Source: Lacimicrobium sp. SS2-24 (lineage in GTDB: Bacteria; Pseudomonadota; Gammaproteobacteria; Enterobacterales; Alteromonadaceae). From it: DNA of 64,000 bases. Location of the stretch: positions 310,001-374,000 of the forward strand of contig NZ_NIWW01000001.1 of assembly GCF_002201535.1 (NCBI RefSeq), read 5' to 3'. Of this stretch, positions 1-8,267 are shown in pieces; position 1 is the first letter of the stretch, and each line of letters begins with the position of its first letter. The notes beneath the pieces are model-generated. The model was not told the DNA's origin. It searched no databases and saw nothing but the letters and a program-made list of their open reading frames with translations. A program made the translations under genes and the position numbers.

Positions 1-56
1 TGAGTTTGTGTCAGAGTATGGCGCTATTTCTTAACCACTACATGCAAGGTAAATCA

Positions 57-770
57 ATGAGTGAAAAAATTGTCCCTGTGGATCACGCCCATCACGCTAA
101 GCTGAAAGTCGACAATAAAGCGATGCATACACTGTTCAGCAATGATCACGTCATTCCCGTGCTGGTTCGCGAATTTGTGGGTGTGGCAGCACAGTTCCCC
201 ATCGTGTTTGTGCGCAATGAAAACAGTCAACAACTTCACGCTGTGGCCATGATGGGGCTAAAGCGGGGCGAAAACCTTTATTGTCAGGACGATAAATGGT
301 CAGCACTTTACCTGCCACAATCTATGCGCAACGCGCCCTTCTCCATCGGTCCCAAAAGTGAAGGAGCTGAAGAACTCGCCGTGTGCATTGATGAAAATCA
401 CCCTCTGGTAGGGACGGACAAAGAATTTGCCTTGTATGATGAACAAGGAGAGCAAACAGAGTTTTTGCAGGCGAGATCGAAAGCCATTGCATCCTATATT
501 AACGATACGCAGCAAACGATGAAGTTTATTGCTTTGCTGGAACAACACGATTTGCTGAGTCCCCGTGATATGCAGATTAAGATGAACAACGGCGAGGAAC
601 TCACCATCGGTGGGATCCTCGGAATTGATGAAGAAAAACTCAGTCAACTTGATACAGAAGTGTTTAACACGCTTCGCCAGCAAGGATTGTTGGCACCCAT
701 TTATGCTCAGTTATTCTCAATGCAGCAAATTCACCGTCTTACGGCGCTCTATATGCAAAAGCATGGTTAA
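57..770 (+). CDS. sapC: SapC family protein
   Basis: The product is about 237 residues and resembles the SapC family, named after a protein linked to surface-layer proteins. Its biochemical role is not established. I chose the ATG at 57 because AAGGT lies about 7 bases upstream and the product then begins MSEKIVPVD; the reading frame is open further upstream, to about position 6, but without a good ribosome site. No signal peptide or membrane segment is visible. In Alteromonadales such genes often sit beside TonB-dependent receptor and sugar-uptake loci, which fits the GlcNAc operon that follows on the same strand. A hairpin terminator right after it suggests it ends a separate transcript that began to the left of the window. 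Confidence 0.8.
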   Translation: MSEKIVPVDHAHHAKLKVDNKAMHTLFSNDHVIPVLVREFVGVAAQFPIVFVRNENSQQLHAVAMMGLKRGENLYCQDDKWSALYLPQSMRNAPFSIGPKSEGAEELAVCIDENHPLVGTDKEFALYDEQGEQTEFLQARSKAIASYINDTQQTMKFIALLEQHDLLSPRDMQIKMNNGEELTIGGILGIDEEKLSQLDTEVFNTLRQQGLLAPIYAQLFSMQQIHRLTALYMQKHG

Positions 771-785
771 CGCTATGTTCTGAAC

Positions 786-810
786 AGGGAGTATCCTGCT
801 CCCTTTTTTT
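786..810 (+). terminator. Rho-independent terminator after sapC
   Basis: AGGGAG (786-791) pairs with CTCCCT (799-804) around a 7-base loop and runs directly into seven T residues (804-810). It lies 16 bases after the sapC stop, so it separates sapC from the nag operon. Confidence 0.8.
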
Positions 811-880
811 CTGCTCTTCTTGCTCGTATTCACATAAATTACCACAAAGCCTTTGCATATTTTAAAAGCTTTGTTAACAT

Positions 881-900
881 AAATGACAGCGCTGTCATTT
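881..900. promoter_or_regulatory. NagR-type operator, distal site
   Basis: AAATGACAGCGCTGTCATTT is a perfect 20-bp palindrome. Its core has the form of sites assigned to NagR, the LacI-family GlcNAc repressor of Shewanella and Alteromonadales. It lies about 227 bp upstream of nagK. The stretch 771-1126 has no gene; it holds the sapC terminator, this site and a second copy at 1033-1052. The nagR gene itself is not in the window. Confidence 0.75.
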
Positions 901-1032
901 AACCTTAAGAAGTGCACTAAATGTGTCCAGAACGATGCGGCATCTCTAATGATTAAGCTCACGAAACAGCAGCGCAGTATGACGAGAAAGCAAAAAGAAC
1001 ATAATGGTCTTCCCGTTTTGTTTTGCCAGTCG

Positions 1033-1052
1033 TAATGACAACGCTGTCATTA
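1033..1052. promoter_or_regulatory. NagR-type operator, proximal site
   Basis: TAATGACAACGCTGTCATTA shares AATGACA and CGCTGTCATT with the distal site and is palindromic apart from one central pair. It ends 74 bp before the nagK start, where a repressor could block the promoter. Centre-to-centre distance to the distal site is 152 bp, compatible with looping by a dimer of dimers (inference). Confidence 0.75.
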
Positions 1053-1126
1053 TCCTGTTATGGTAAGCAACTCTGGTAGATACCTGAAGCATCACTTAGT
1101 CAGCTTCAGTACGTAAAGGGTAATCT

Positions 1127-2023
1127 ATGATAAACCAGCAGAAATACTTCCTGGGTGTAGACGGCGGCGGTAGCAAGTGCCGGGTCTTATTGACCAATGA
1201 GCTTGGTGAAGCACTGGGTGAAGGAATTTCCGGCCCGGCTAACCCTAACCAGGGTTTGGACCAGGCCATAAACTCTATTCTGTCTGCCACTGAACAGGCG
1301 CTGAAACAGGCCGACCTTCCATCCCATTGCATTGATAAAATTCATGCGGGTGTTGGGCTGGCTGGCGTTAATCTGCCAAAGTATCGAAGAATGCTGGAGC
1401 AATGGGATCATCCTTTTGCACAAATGCATATCACCACTGATCTGGAAATTGCCTGTCTGGGTGCCCACGACGGTGAGGACGGCGCGGTGATCATCTCGGG
1501 TACGGGTTCGGTTGGTATGGTCTGTAACAAGGGTACACAACATGCCTTTGGGGGCTATGGTTTTAGTGTCGGAGACCAGGGCAGCGGTGCCTGGATTGGT
1601 CATCAGGCCGTGATTCAGTGCCTGCTCGCACTCGATGGCCTCAGACCCCGTTCAGAACTCGTGGACAAGCTCCTGAGTTTTACCCAGTGTGCTGATACCC
1701 AGCAGCTCGCCGAGAAAATGGCTAACCTGCCCCCTTCAGCCTATGCCCGACTGGCTCCATTGGTCATTGCTCAGGCCGAATCACAAAAAGATGCAATAGC
1801 ACTGGATATTCTTATGTCAGCCGCGGACTATATCAACCAGTTGTCGAGAAAGCTGCTGTCATTTCATCCGCCCCGACTGGCGATGATAGGAGGACTGGCT
1901 GAGCCCATCAGAAGTTGGTTGGCAGAAGACGTCAAGCCTCATATACAGGAGGCTATCCATAGTCCTGAAGTCGGCGCCATTTTGTATATTAAACAAAAAT
2001 CTGTAATAAGTGAGAACGTGTAA
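1127..2023 (+). CDS. nagK: N-acetylglucosamine kinase NagK (BadF/BadG family)
   Basis: A 298-residue kinase of the ASKHA fold that would phosphorylate imported GlcNAc to GlcNAc-6-phosphate in the cytoplasm. Visible motifs are the phosphate-1 loop DGGGS (12-16), the likely catalytic Asp105 in TTDLE, the second phosphate loop GTGS (125-128) and a glycine-rich segment at about 142-158. AAAGGG sits 6 bases before the ATG. It is the first gene of the operon and its stop overlaps the next start by one base (TAATG), implying translational coupling. It belongs to the BadF/BadG ATPase group rather than the E. coli ROK-type NagK, the arrangement known from Shewanella. Regulation is probably by NagR through the two upstream operators. 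Confidence 0.92.
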   Translation: MINQQKYFLGVDGGGSKCRVLLTNELGEALGEGISGPANPNQGLDQAINSILSATEQALKQADLPSHCIDKIHAGVGLAGVNLPKYRRMLEQWDHPFAQMHITTDLEIACLGAHDGEDGAVIISGTGSVGMVCNKGTQHAFGGYGFSVGDQGSGAWIGHQAVIQCLLALDGLRPRSELVDKLLSFTQCADTQQLAEKMANLPPSAYARLAPLVIAQAESQKDAIALDILMSAADYINQLSRKLLSFHPPRLAMIGGLAEPIRSWLAEDVKPHIQEAIHSPEVGAILYIKQKSVISENV

Positions 2024-3021
2024 TGTCCACCACTCTGATGGCTTTGGAAGCCACACAAACTCCGCAACGTATTCAAACTCAGTTGAAAGAAAACCGCCAG
2101 GCATGTGCTGAACTGGGCAAAAAGATTAGGGATTTTGACCCGGCATTGGTGCTGATGGTTGGCAGAGGCTCGTCGGATCATGCTGGCGTGTTTGCCAAAT
2201 ACCTGATCGAGGTCGAGACCGGCACCCCGGTTACGGCATCGGCCCCCTCTGTGGCCAGCGTGTATGGTAAATCCCTCAAGCTTGAACGGGCATTGGTGAT
2301 TGTGATTTCTCAATCCGGTCGCAGCCCCGACATACTGGCGCAGGCGGAGTCTGCAAAAAACGCCGGTGCACTGGTTGTGGCACTGGTTAACGATATCAGC
2401 TCCCCCTTGGCTCAGTGTGTTGACATGGTATTGCCACTCAATGCAGGTGAAGAGAAAGCCGTTGCCGCGACAAAAAGTTATCTATGCACGCTCAGTGCGT
2501 TGTTGCAAATGGTGGCCTACTGGAAAGAGGATGCGTCTTTGATTGAGGCTCTCGATGGATTGCCTGCCCAGCTGCAGCAGAGCATCGAATCACCGGCACA
2601 ACTTAGCGTCGATTTTATTCGTGATTTGCGTCACTGTGTGGTGCTAGGAAGAGGCTTTGGTTATGCCATTGGACGTGAGATTGCCTTAAAGCTCAAAGAA
2701 GTGTGTAGCGTACATGCCGAGGCATTTTCCAGCGCAGAGTTTCTACATGGCCCGGTGACTCTGGTTGAAAAAAAGCTGGCAGTGATTGATATCACTATTG
2801 ACGATGAATCCTTTGAGTCTCATCGCCAGCAAATAAGCGAAGTAACGCGCCGCGGAGCAAAGGTTACTGGCTTCTCTCAACCGGTCAGGACCATGCATCC
2901 AAGGTTAGCACCGCTGAGCCTACTGCAACGCTTTTATCTGGATGTTGAAAAGGTCGCCCTGCAATTGGGATATAACCCCGATGCACCGGCTGGCTTAAAT
3001 AAAGTTACTCAGACACTGTAG
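2023..3021 (+). CDS. nagB-II: Glucosamine-6-phosphate deaminase NagB-II (SIS type)
   Basis: A 332-residue protein with two SIS sugar-phosphate isomerase domains, related to the isomerase half of GlmS but lacking the glutaminase domain. The first domain shows GRGSSDH (47-53), SQSGRSPD (96-103) and a serine/lysine segment AVAATKSY (146-153); the second begins near residue 208. Such proteins in Shewanella are the alternative deaminase that converts GlcN-6-P to fructose-6-P plus ammonia, replacing classical NagB. Its position between nagK and nagA supports that role over AgaS (galactosamine). The start overlaps the nagK stop, and nagA follows within a few bases. Confidence 0.9.
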   Translation: MSTTLMALEATQTPQRIQTQLKENRQACAELGKKIRDFDPALVLMVGRGSSDHAGVFAKYLIEVETGTPVTASAPSVASVYGKSLKLERALVIVISQSGRSPDILAQAESAKNAGALVVALVNDISSPLAQCVDMVLPLNAGEEKAVAATKSYLCTLSALLQMVAYWKEDASLIEALDGLPAQLQQSIESPAQLSVDFIRDLRHCVVLGRGFGYAIGREIALKLKEVCSVHAEAFSSAEFLHGPVTLVEKKLAVIDITIDDESFESHRQQISEVTRRGAKVTGFSQPVRTMHPRLAPLSLLQRFYLDVEKVALQLGYNPDAPAGLNKVTQTL

Positions 3022-3029
3022 GTGTGATG

Positions 3030-4163
3030 ATGTTGATTACCTATCAGGCAAAACATTTCTTTGACGGTGATACGATGCATGAAAATGCCACGGTTACTGT
3101 CAAAGACAACCGAGTGCACTCCCTGGCACCGCAACCCGGAGCGAAGGTTATCGAACTAGATGGCCTGCTTGCTCCGGGTTTTATCGATGTACAGGTTAAT
3201 GGCGGTGGTGGTGCATTGTTTAACACCGAGACCAATATCGAGGGGCTGCGCACGATCAGCAAGGCCCACAGTCAGTTTGGTACAACGGCCATGACACCCA
3301 CACTGATTACTGATGATATTACACGCATAAGCATGGCTGCAGATGCCATGGCCGAGGCATTAGCGCAAAGGCTTCCCGGTGTGATAGGCATTCATTTTGA
3401 AGGTCCTCACCTGAGCACTCCCAAAAAAGGCATTCACCGGGAAAAGTTTATCCGCGCTATCAGTGATGCTGAACTGGCGCAATTTTGTCGACAGGATCTG
3501 GGCAAAGTCATTGTTACGCTGGCACCAGAAAACGTGCCGCCTGATATTATCGCCGAGCTGGTCAGACAGGGCGTAAAGGTCTGTCTTGGCCACACTAATG
3601 CCGATGCCGATACCACTTTAAAAGCTCTGGAGGCCGGTGCCACAGGGTTCACTCATTTGTATAACGCCATGTCGCCGCTTACAAGTCGTGCACCCGGTGT
3701 GGTGGGTGCGGCCTTGGCTGATGATGAAAGCTACGCGGGTCTGATTGTGGACTTATACCATGTTCATCCAATCAGTGCCCGGGCAGCCATTCGGGCTAAA
3801 GGTAAAAACCGCATCATGCTGGTTACTGATGCAATGGCCCATGTGGGCTCCAATGTCAGCGAACTCCCCTTCTTCGATACCCGAATTGTCAGAGAGGGTG
3901 ACAAACTGACTATTCCTGGCGGCACGCTGGCCGGTTCAGCCCTGGATATGGCCAGTGCAGTGAGAAACAGCCACCTTCAACTGGGGCTGCCGCTCAACGA
4001 TTGTCTGCAAATGGCCGCGCTGACGCCAGCTGCGTATTTAGGGCTCGATCATAAGATGGGTAAGTTACAACCTGGTTACCAGGCGGACATGGTGCTTTTA
4101 GATAAGCACCTTGAGGTGAGCAACTGCTGGATAGCAGGCAATACCTGCTTCAGCGCAGAATAA
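3030..4163 (+). CDS. nagA: N-acetylglucosamine-6-phosphate deacetylase
   Basis: About 377 residues of the amidohydrolase superfamily, removing acetate from GlcNAc-6-P. Seen in order: GFIDVQVNGGGG near residue 50, HFEGPHLS with the metal-binding Glu, CLGHTNAD, THLYNAMS and LVTDAMAHVG with the catalytic Asp. As in E. coli NagA, the first HxH metal motif of other amidohydrolases is replaced (VQVNG), which fits a single-metal enzyme. Three starts are possible (GTG 3024, ATG 3027, ATG 3030); I chose 3030 because it gives the best spacing to AGGT and matches the usual N-terminus. Its product feeds the deaminase encoded just upstream. Confidence 0.93.
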   Translation: MLITYQAKHFFDGDTMHENATVTVKDNRVHSLAPQPGAKVIELDGLLAPGFIDVQVNGGGGALFNTETNIEGLRTISKAHSQFGTTAMTPTLITDDITRISMAADAMAEALAQRLPGVIGIHFEGPHLSTPKKGIHREKFIRAISDAELAQFCRQDLGKVIVTLAPENVPPDIIAELVRQGVKVCLGHTNADADTTLKALEAGATGFTHLYNAMSPLTSRAPGVVGAALADDESYAGLIVDLYHVHPISARAAIRAKGKNRIMLVTDAMAHVGSNVSELPFFDTRIVREGDKLTIPGGTLAGSALDMASAVRNSHLQLGLPLNDCLQMAALTPAAYLGLDHKMGKLQPGYQADMVLLDKHLEVSNCWIAGNTCFSAE

Positions 4164-4198
4164 CAAAAACAACCCGACACTATTAAAAGGTATTTTTT

Positions 4199-5530
4199 AT
4201 GGCTACAGCAGAAACCACAAGTAATCCGACTGCCAGTAATAGCAGCCTGGTGCCCATGATGATCATTGGTACGCTGTTTTTTATTTTTGGCTTTGTCACC
4301 TGGCTAAACGGCGCCCTTATCCCGTTTTTGCAGATTGTGTGCGATCTTACGGAGACGCAATCTCTGTTTGTCGCCTTTGCCTTTTATATTGCCTATACCG
4401 TGATGGCACTGCCGATGGCCTGGTTATTGGAACGCACCGGATATAAAAATGGCATGTCTCTTGGCCTGGTGATGATCGCCGCAGGGAGTCTGGTGTTTAT
4501 TCCAGCCGCCTGGTCACAGGAATTCGCCGTATTTTTGCTTGCGCAGTTTATTGTTGGTACCGGACTGACCATACTACAAACCGCATCCAACCCCTACATA
4601 GTGCATATTGGTCCGCAGGAAAGTGCAGCAGCACGGATTTCTGTCATGGGGCTGCTAAATAAAGGCGCCGGCATTGTTGCGCCAATCGTGTTTACGGCAT
4701 TGGTGTTGGGAGAATTCTCTGATGTCACTGCAAAATCGGTTGCTGCTATGGCACCCGCTGAACGGGCGGCACAAATTGATGCACTGGCGAATGGTTTAAT
4801 TCTGCCTTATCTGGGGATGGCAATCGCATTGCTGGTGTTAGCCTTGGCGATGAAGTTCTCGTCTTTGCCGGATCTTGATATTGAAGAAGGCGATGAGGAA
4901 ACGAGCGCAAGTAACAGTGAAAAAACCTCCATTTTGCAATTTCCACAATTGGTGCTCGGTGCCCTCGCCTTGTTTGTCTACGTGGGTGTAGAAGTCATCG
5001 CAGGTGACACTATTGGCCTGTTTGGCTCTAAGCTGGGTGTCGCCAATGCGACGTCCCTCACCTCCTACACCATGGCCTTTATGGTGCTGGGGTACCTGTT
5101 GGGGCTGGTGTTGATTCCTCGCTACCTCAAACAGGAACAAGCTTTGATGCTGTCGGCTATTGGCGGTATTGCCTTGTCACTGGCAGTGGTGTTTTCCAGT
5201 GCCGAGAGTCAATGGTTAAGCGCCATGTTGTGGGGCTGGATGGGGTTACCCACCTTGCCAAATACGGTGGCGTTTGTGGCATTGCTTGGCTTTGCCAATG
5301 CGCTGGTATGGCCTGCTGTCTGGCCACTGGCCTTGTCGGGGCTGGGCAAGTTTACCGCGCGCGGTGCAGCATTACTGATTATGGGCATTGCCGGAGGTGC
5401 CGTTTTGCCGCTTATTTATGGGCTCATATCTGATGCGAGCAACAATCAGCAGGCTTATCTGATGATGATTCCCTGCTATCTCTATATTCTGCATTTTGCC
5501 CTTGTCGGCCATAAAAAACGCAGCTGGTGA
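4199..5530 (+). CDS. nagP: GlcNAc permease NagP (MFS, FucP-like)
   Basis: A 443-residue polytopic inner-membrane protein with about 12 hydrophobic segments, of the FucP/glucose-galactose branch of the major facilitator superfamily. The N-terminal helix FFIFGFVTWLNGALIPFLQ is typical of that branch, and a charged loop rich in Asp, Glu and Ser at about 225-240 separates the two halves. In Shewanella and relatives NagP imports GlcNAc by proton symport, replacing the PTS. This agrees with a separate cytoplasmic kinase (nagK) in the same operon. AAAAGG lies about 8 bases before the ATG. Confidence 0.9.
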   Translation: MATAETTSNPTASNSSLVPMMIIGTLFFIFGFVTWLNGALIPFLQIVCDLTETQSLFVAFAFYIAYTVMALPMAWLLERTGYKNGMSLGLVMIAAGSLVFIPAAWSQEFAVFLLAQFIVGTGLTILQTASNPYIVHIGPQESAAARISVMGLLNKGAGIVAPIVFTALVLGEFSDVTAKSVAAMAPAERAAQIDALANGLILPYLGMAIALLVLALAMKFSSLPDLDIEEGDEETSASNSEKTSILQFPQLVLGALALFVYVGVEVIAGDTIGLFGSKLGVANATSLTSYTMAFMVLGYLLGLVLIPRYLKQEQALMLSAIGGIALSLAVVFSSAESQWLSAMLWGWMGLPTLPNTVAFVALLGFANALVWPAVWPLALSGLGKFTARGAALLIMGIAGGAVLPLIYGLISDASNNQQAYLMMIPCYLYILHFALVGHKKRSW

Positions 5531-5540
5531 GGAGCAGATA

Positions 5541-6626
5541 ATGCAACGTGAAATCAGTCTGGATATATTCCGAGGTCTGACACTGGCTGCCATGATTCTG
5601 GTCAACACTCCGGGCTCATGGGGTGCCGTGTACTGGCCTCTGTTACACGCAATGTGGCACGGCCTGACACCAACCGATCTGGTCTTCCCGTTCTTTTTGT
5701 TTATTGTTGGTGCGGCCATGTTTCATTCCATGAGTCGACTACCTAAAGGTCATATTCCGTGGCTGAAAATCTTTAAACGCACCGCGCTGTTGTTTCTGAT
5801 TGGCTTGTTGCTGAGTATTTATCCCTTTGATGAATCGCCAAGTGAGTGGCGTATTATGGGTGTTTTACAGCGTATCGCTCTTTGTTACTGCCTAGCCTCA
5901 TTATTGATACTGAGTATTGGTAATAAAACGGCGCTATGGCTGACCTGTGGTCTGATATTGCTGGGCTATTACCTGATAATGATGACGGCTTCTGAGCCCT
6001 GGGCGCTGGAGTCTAATCTGGCCAGGCAGTTTGACCTCTTCGTATTGGGCGCGAACCACCTGTATACAGGTTTTGGTGTTGCTTTTGACCCAGAAGGGTT
6101 GCTCTCTACCTTACCGGCCACGGTTACAGTGTTAACCGGCTACCTTACCAGCGCCATGTTAAGCCGCTGCACCACCAATCCCGAAAAGCTAATACGACTA
6201 TCCGCAATGGGCATTCTGGCGTTACTGGCGGGACTCGTCTTTCATCAGTGGATGCCGATTAATAAGCCTTTATGGACTTCCAGTTATGTATTGGTATGCA
6301 GCGGTTTTGCCTGGTTGCTGCTGGCTTTGATTATATTTGTCTATGACATACAGAACTGGAAGAAACCGTTACACTGGGCGCAGGTATATGGTAGCAACCC
6401 CCTGTTTATTTACGTGCTGTCCTCATTGTTTGCTACCACCATGGGGCAGGTGTTGCGCTTTAATATTGATGGTGAAATGACCAGTGCGTATCGCTTAGGC
6501 TATACATTGCTTAACCAGTTTCTGTCACCCTACAATGCCTCCCTGGCGTTTGCTTTGATCGTGGTTGGGCTGTTCTATTTGCTCAGTGCCTGGCTGTTTA
6601 AGCGTCAGATCTTTATTAAGCTGTAA
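5541..6626 (+). CDS. nagX: NagX, membrane protein of the HGSNAT/DUF5009 group
   Basis: About 361 residues with roughly ten membrane helices, resembling the acyltransferase-like proteins related to human heparan-alpha-glucosaminide N-acetyltransferase. The start REISLDIFRGLTLAAMILVN and the motif PTDLVFPFFLFIVG are characteristic. NagX accompanies NagP in many GlcNAc regulons, and a role in uptake or processing of amino sugars or chito-oligosaccharides has been proposed; no reaction is established. I chose ATG 5541 because GAGGAG lies just upstream and the gene then begins 10 bases after nagP. It is the last gene of the operon, followed by a strong hairpin. Confidence 0.85.
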   Translation: MQREISLDIFRGLTLAAMILVNTPGSWGAVYWPLLHAMWHGLTPTDLVFPFFLFIVGAAMFHSMSRLPKGHIPWLKIFKRTALLFLIGLLLSIYPFDESPSEWRIMGVLQRIALCYCLASLLILSIGNKTALWLTCGLILLGYYLIMMTASEPWALESNLARQFDLFVLGANHLYTGFGVAFDPEGLLSTLPATVTVLTGYLTSAMLSRCTTNPEKLIRLSAMGILALLAGLVFHQWMPINKPLWTSSYVLVCSGFAWLLLALIIFVYDIQNWKKPLHWAQVYGSNPLFIYVLSSLFATTMGQVLRFNIDGEMTSAYRLGYTLLNQFLSPYNASLAFALIVVGLFYLLSAWLFKRQIFIKL

Positions 6627-6632
6627 ATACCA

Positions 6633-6660
6633 GGGAGCAGCCCCACATTGGTCTGCTCCC
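6633..6660 (+). terminator. Hairpin after nagX, probable end of nag operon
   Basis: GGGAGCAG (6633-6640) pairs perfectly with CTGCTCCC (6653-6660) over a 12-base loop, starting 7 bases after the nagX stop. The following sequence is only weakly T-rich, so it may stabilise the 3' end rather than terminate by itself. Confidence 0.55.
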
Positions 6661-6859
6661 ACCCTTCATTGTGCACAATTTGTGTGTTGCCTCTGCTATC
6701 TTTTAGCCAGAACATTTCTCGTGCCTTGTGGACATCCATTTTCTGAAAACGCCCCTGTCTCTCATCGCAGCCTTTTAAAGACAGGTTCGGAATTTTCACT
6801 GATACTGACCATGACAAAGCATATACTCTGGCTTCATGCTTAGCGACAGGCAGGTTTTG

Positions 6860-7627
6860 ATGAACAAGCAGGATTACAAAAAACACCTCAGGCAACTACA
6901 ACAGGAACTGATTCATTTGCAACAGTGGGTCGCCGAGACGGGTCAGAAACTGGTGGTGGTTTTTGAAGGGCGCGACGCAGCAGGCAAAGGCGGTGCAATT
7001 AAAGCCATCAGCGAAAGGCTTAATCCACGCATTGTGCGAACGGTCGCGCTCGGGAAACCCTCTGACAAAGAGCGCCAGCAGTGGTATTTCCAGCGTTACG
7101 TTGAGCATCTCCCCGCGGCGGGGGAAATGGTGTTGTTTGATCGCAGCTGGTACAACCGGGCTGGCGTTGAGAAAGTCATGGGATTTTGTACCGACAACGA
7201 ATATCAGGAGTTCCTGCGGGCCTGCCCCGAGTTCGAGCGAATGTTAATTCGCTCTGGGATGTTTTTGGTAAAGTACTGGTTTAGTGTATCGGCAGATGTT
7301 CAGGAATTGCGCTTTAAAGAGCGCCTTAACAACCCGCTGAAACGCTGGAAATTTTCAGACATGGACCTGATATCTCGTCGTCGCTGGCGTGAATACAGTG
7401 TTGCCCGTAACCAGATGTTTGCCTATACAGACACGCCGGAGAGTCCCTGGTATGTGATTGACAGTAATGAAGACAAAACGGCCCGCTTAAACTGTATGGC
7501 TCATTTGCTTTCATTGTTGCCCTATCAACCTGTGCCCTTTCCTGAGGTGACACTCCCGGACATCAGTGAATCACATCGTGACATTGCTCTTCCCGAAAAT
7601 ATTAAGCGCGTGCCGCCTAAGTTTTAG
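6860..7627 (+). CDS. ppk2: Polyphosphate kinase 2 family protein
   Basis: A 255-residue P-loop kinase that transfers phosphate between polyphosphate and nucleotides. It shows the PPK2 Walker A GRDAAGKGG (37-45), the FDRSWYNR segment with Walker B Asp (93-100), and the lid region around RWKFSDMDLISRRRW. One PPK2 domain and this length suggest the class I type (ADP or GDP to triphosphate), but nucleotide preference cannot be read safely. I prefer ATG 6860 to 6836 because AGGCAGG lies just upstream. It seems to be a stand-alone gene, with 233 bp of non-coding sequence after nagX. Confidence 0.9.
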   Translation: MNKQDYKKHLRQLQQELIHLQQWVAETGQKLVVVFEGRDAAGKGGAIKAISERLNPRIVRTVALGKPSDKERQQWYFQRYVEHLPAAGEMVLFDRSWYNRAGVEKVMGFCTDNEYQEFLRACPEFERMLIRSGMFLVKYWFSVSADVQELRFKERLNNPLKRWKFSDMDLISRRRWREYSVARNQMFAYTDTPESPWYVIDSNEDKTARLNCMAHLLSLLPYQPVPFPEVTLPDISESHRDIALPENIKRVPPKF

Positions 7628-7803
7628 TCCATACCAGTAAGAAACAAACCTAGAGTGTAAAGCCCGTTAAGTGAGACGCTGTTTTTAGGCTGATACAGGA
7701 GTCCCATTTTGTCCCCGTCTGCAGTGGTTTTAACACAATGATGTGGCTGACGGGTCGAGTCTCTGCTTTACTGACTAAGTGATTAATTTCAACAAGGCAG
7801 AAA

Positions 7804-8178
7804 ATGATGAATACAAATCCCGTAGGATGGTTTGAAATACCCGTAACAGATATCAACCGGGCGAAGGCGTTTTATGCCGCAGCTTTTGATATGGCCTTTG
7901 AGATGCTCGAAATGGGCCCGTGTCAGATGGCCATGTTCCCATTTAACCACGAGCAACCGGGGTGTAGCGGTGCGCTGGTAAAAGGACCAGACTATGAGCC
8001 TGCTAAAGGGGGCATACAAATCTATTTTATGTGCGAAGAGGTCACTGCACAGTTAGCCAGAATTGAAGAGTCAGGTGGTCAGGTGATTCAGGAAAAGCTA
8101 GAGATCGGTGAGCATGGCTTTATTGGACTGTTCAAAGACTGTGAGGGAAATACGCTGGGGCTGCACTCCAGACAATAG
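7804..8178 (+). CDS. VOC family protein (glyoxalase/bleomycin-resistance fold)
   Basis: A 124-residue single-domain protein of the vicinal-oxygen-chelate fold. It begins NPVGWFEIPVTDINRAKAFY, the usual first beta-strand and helix, and ends with the strand GLFKDCEGNTLGLHS. These proteins bind metals and act as dioxygenases, isomerases or resistance factors; the substrate cannot be deduced. AAGG lies 6 bases before the ATG at 7804. The 177 bp between ppk2 and this gene shows no terminator or clear regulatory motif. Confidence 0.85.
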   Translation: MMNTNPVGWFEIPVTDINRAKAFYAAAFDMAFEMLEMGPCQMAMFPFNHEQPGCSGALVKGPDYEPAKGGIQIYFMCEEVTAQLARIEESGGQVIQEKLEIGEHGFIGLFKDCEGNTLGLHSRQ

Positions 8179-8267
8179 AATCTGTTCGCTCCTGAGATGG
8201 TATTCCTTCCTGCTCTTGCACTGTGCAGGCACTATTAACTATGCTGGTGACATTCTGTTAAACCATC

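Noticed and set aside
300-962. Minus-strand frames over sapC and the nag promoter
   Set aside because: They are antisense to sapC or span the terminator and a NagR operator, with no ribosome sites.
6565-6843. 92-codon plus-strand frame between nagX and ppk2
   Set aside because: It overlaps the end of nagX, runs through the operon-end hairpin and has a Cys-rich, non-protein-like composition.
6780-6860. Possible Pho box before ppk2 (CATGACAAAG region)
   Set aside because: Only one poor half-repeat fits; there is no second copy at 11-bp spacing.
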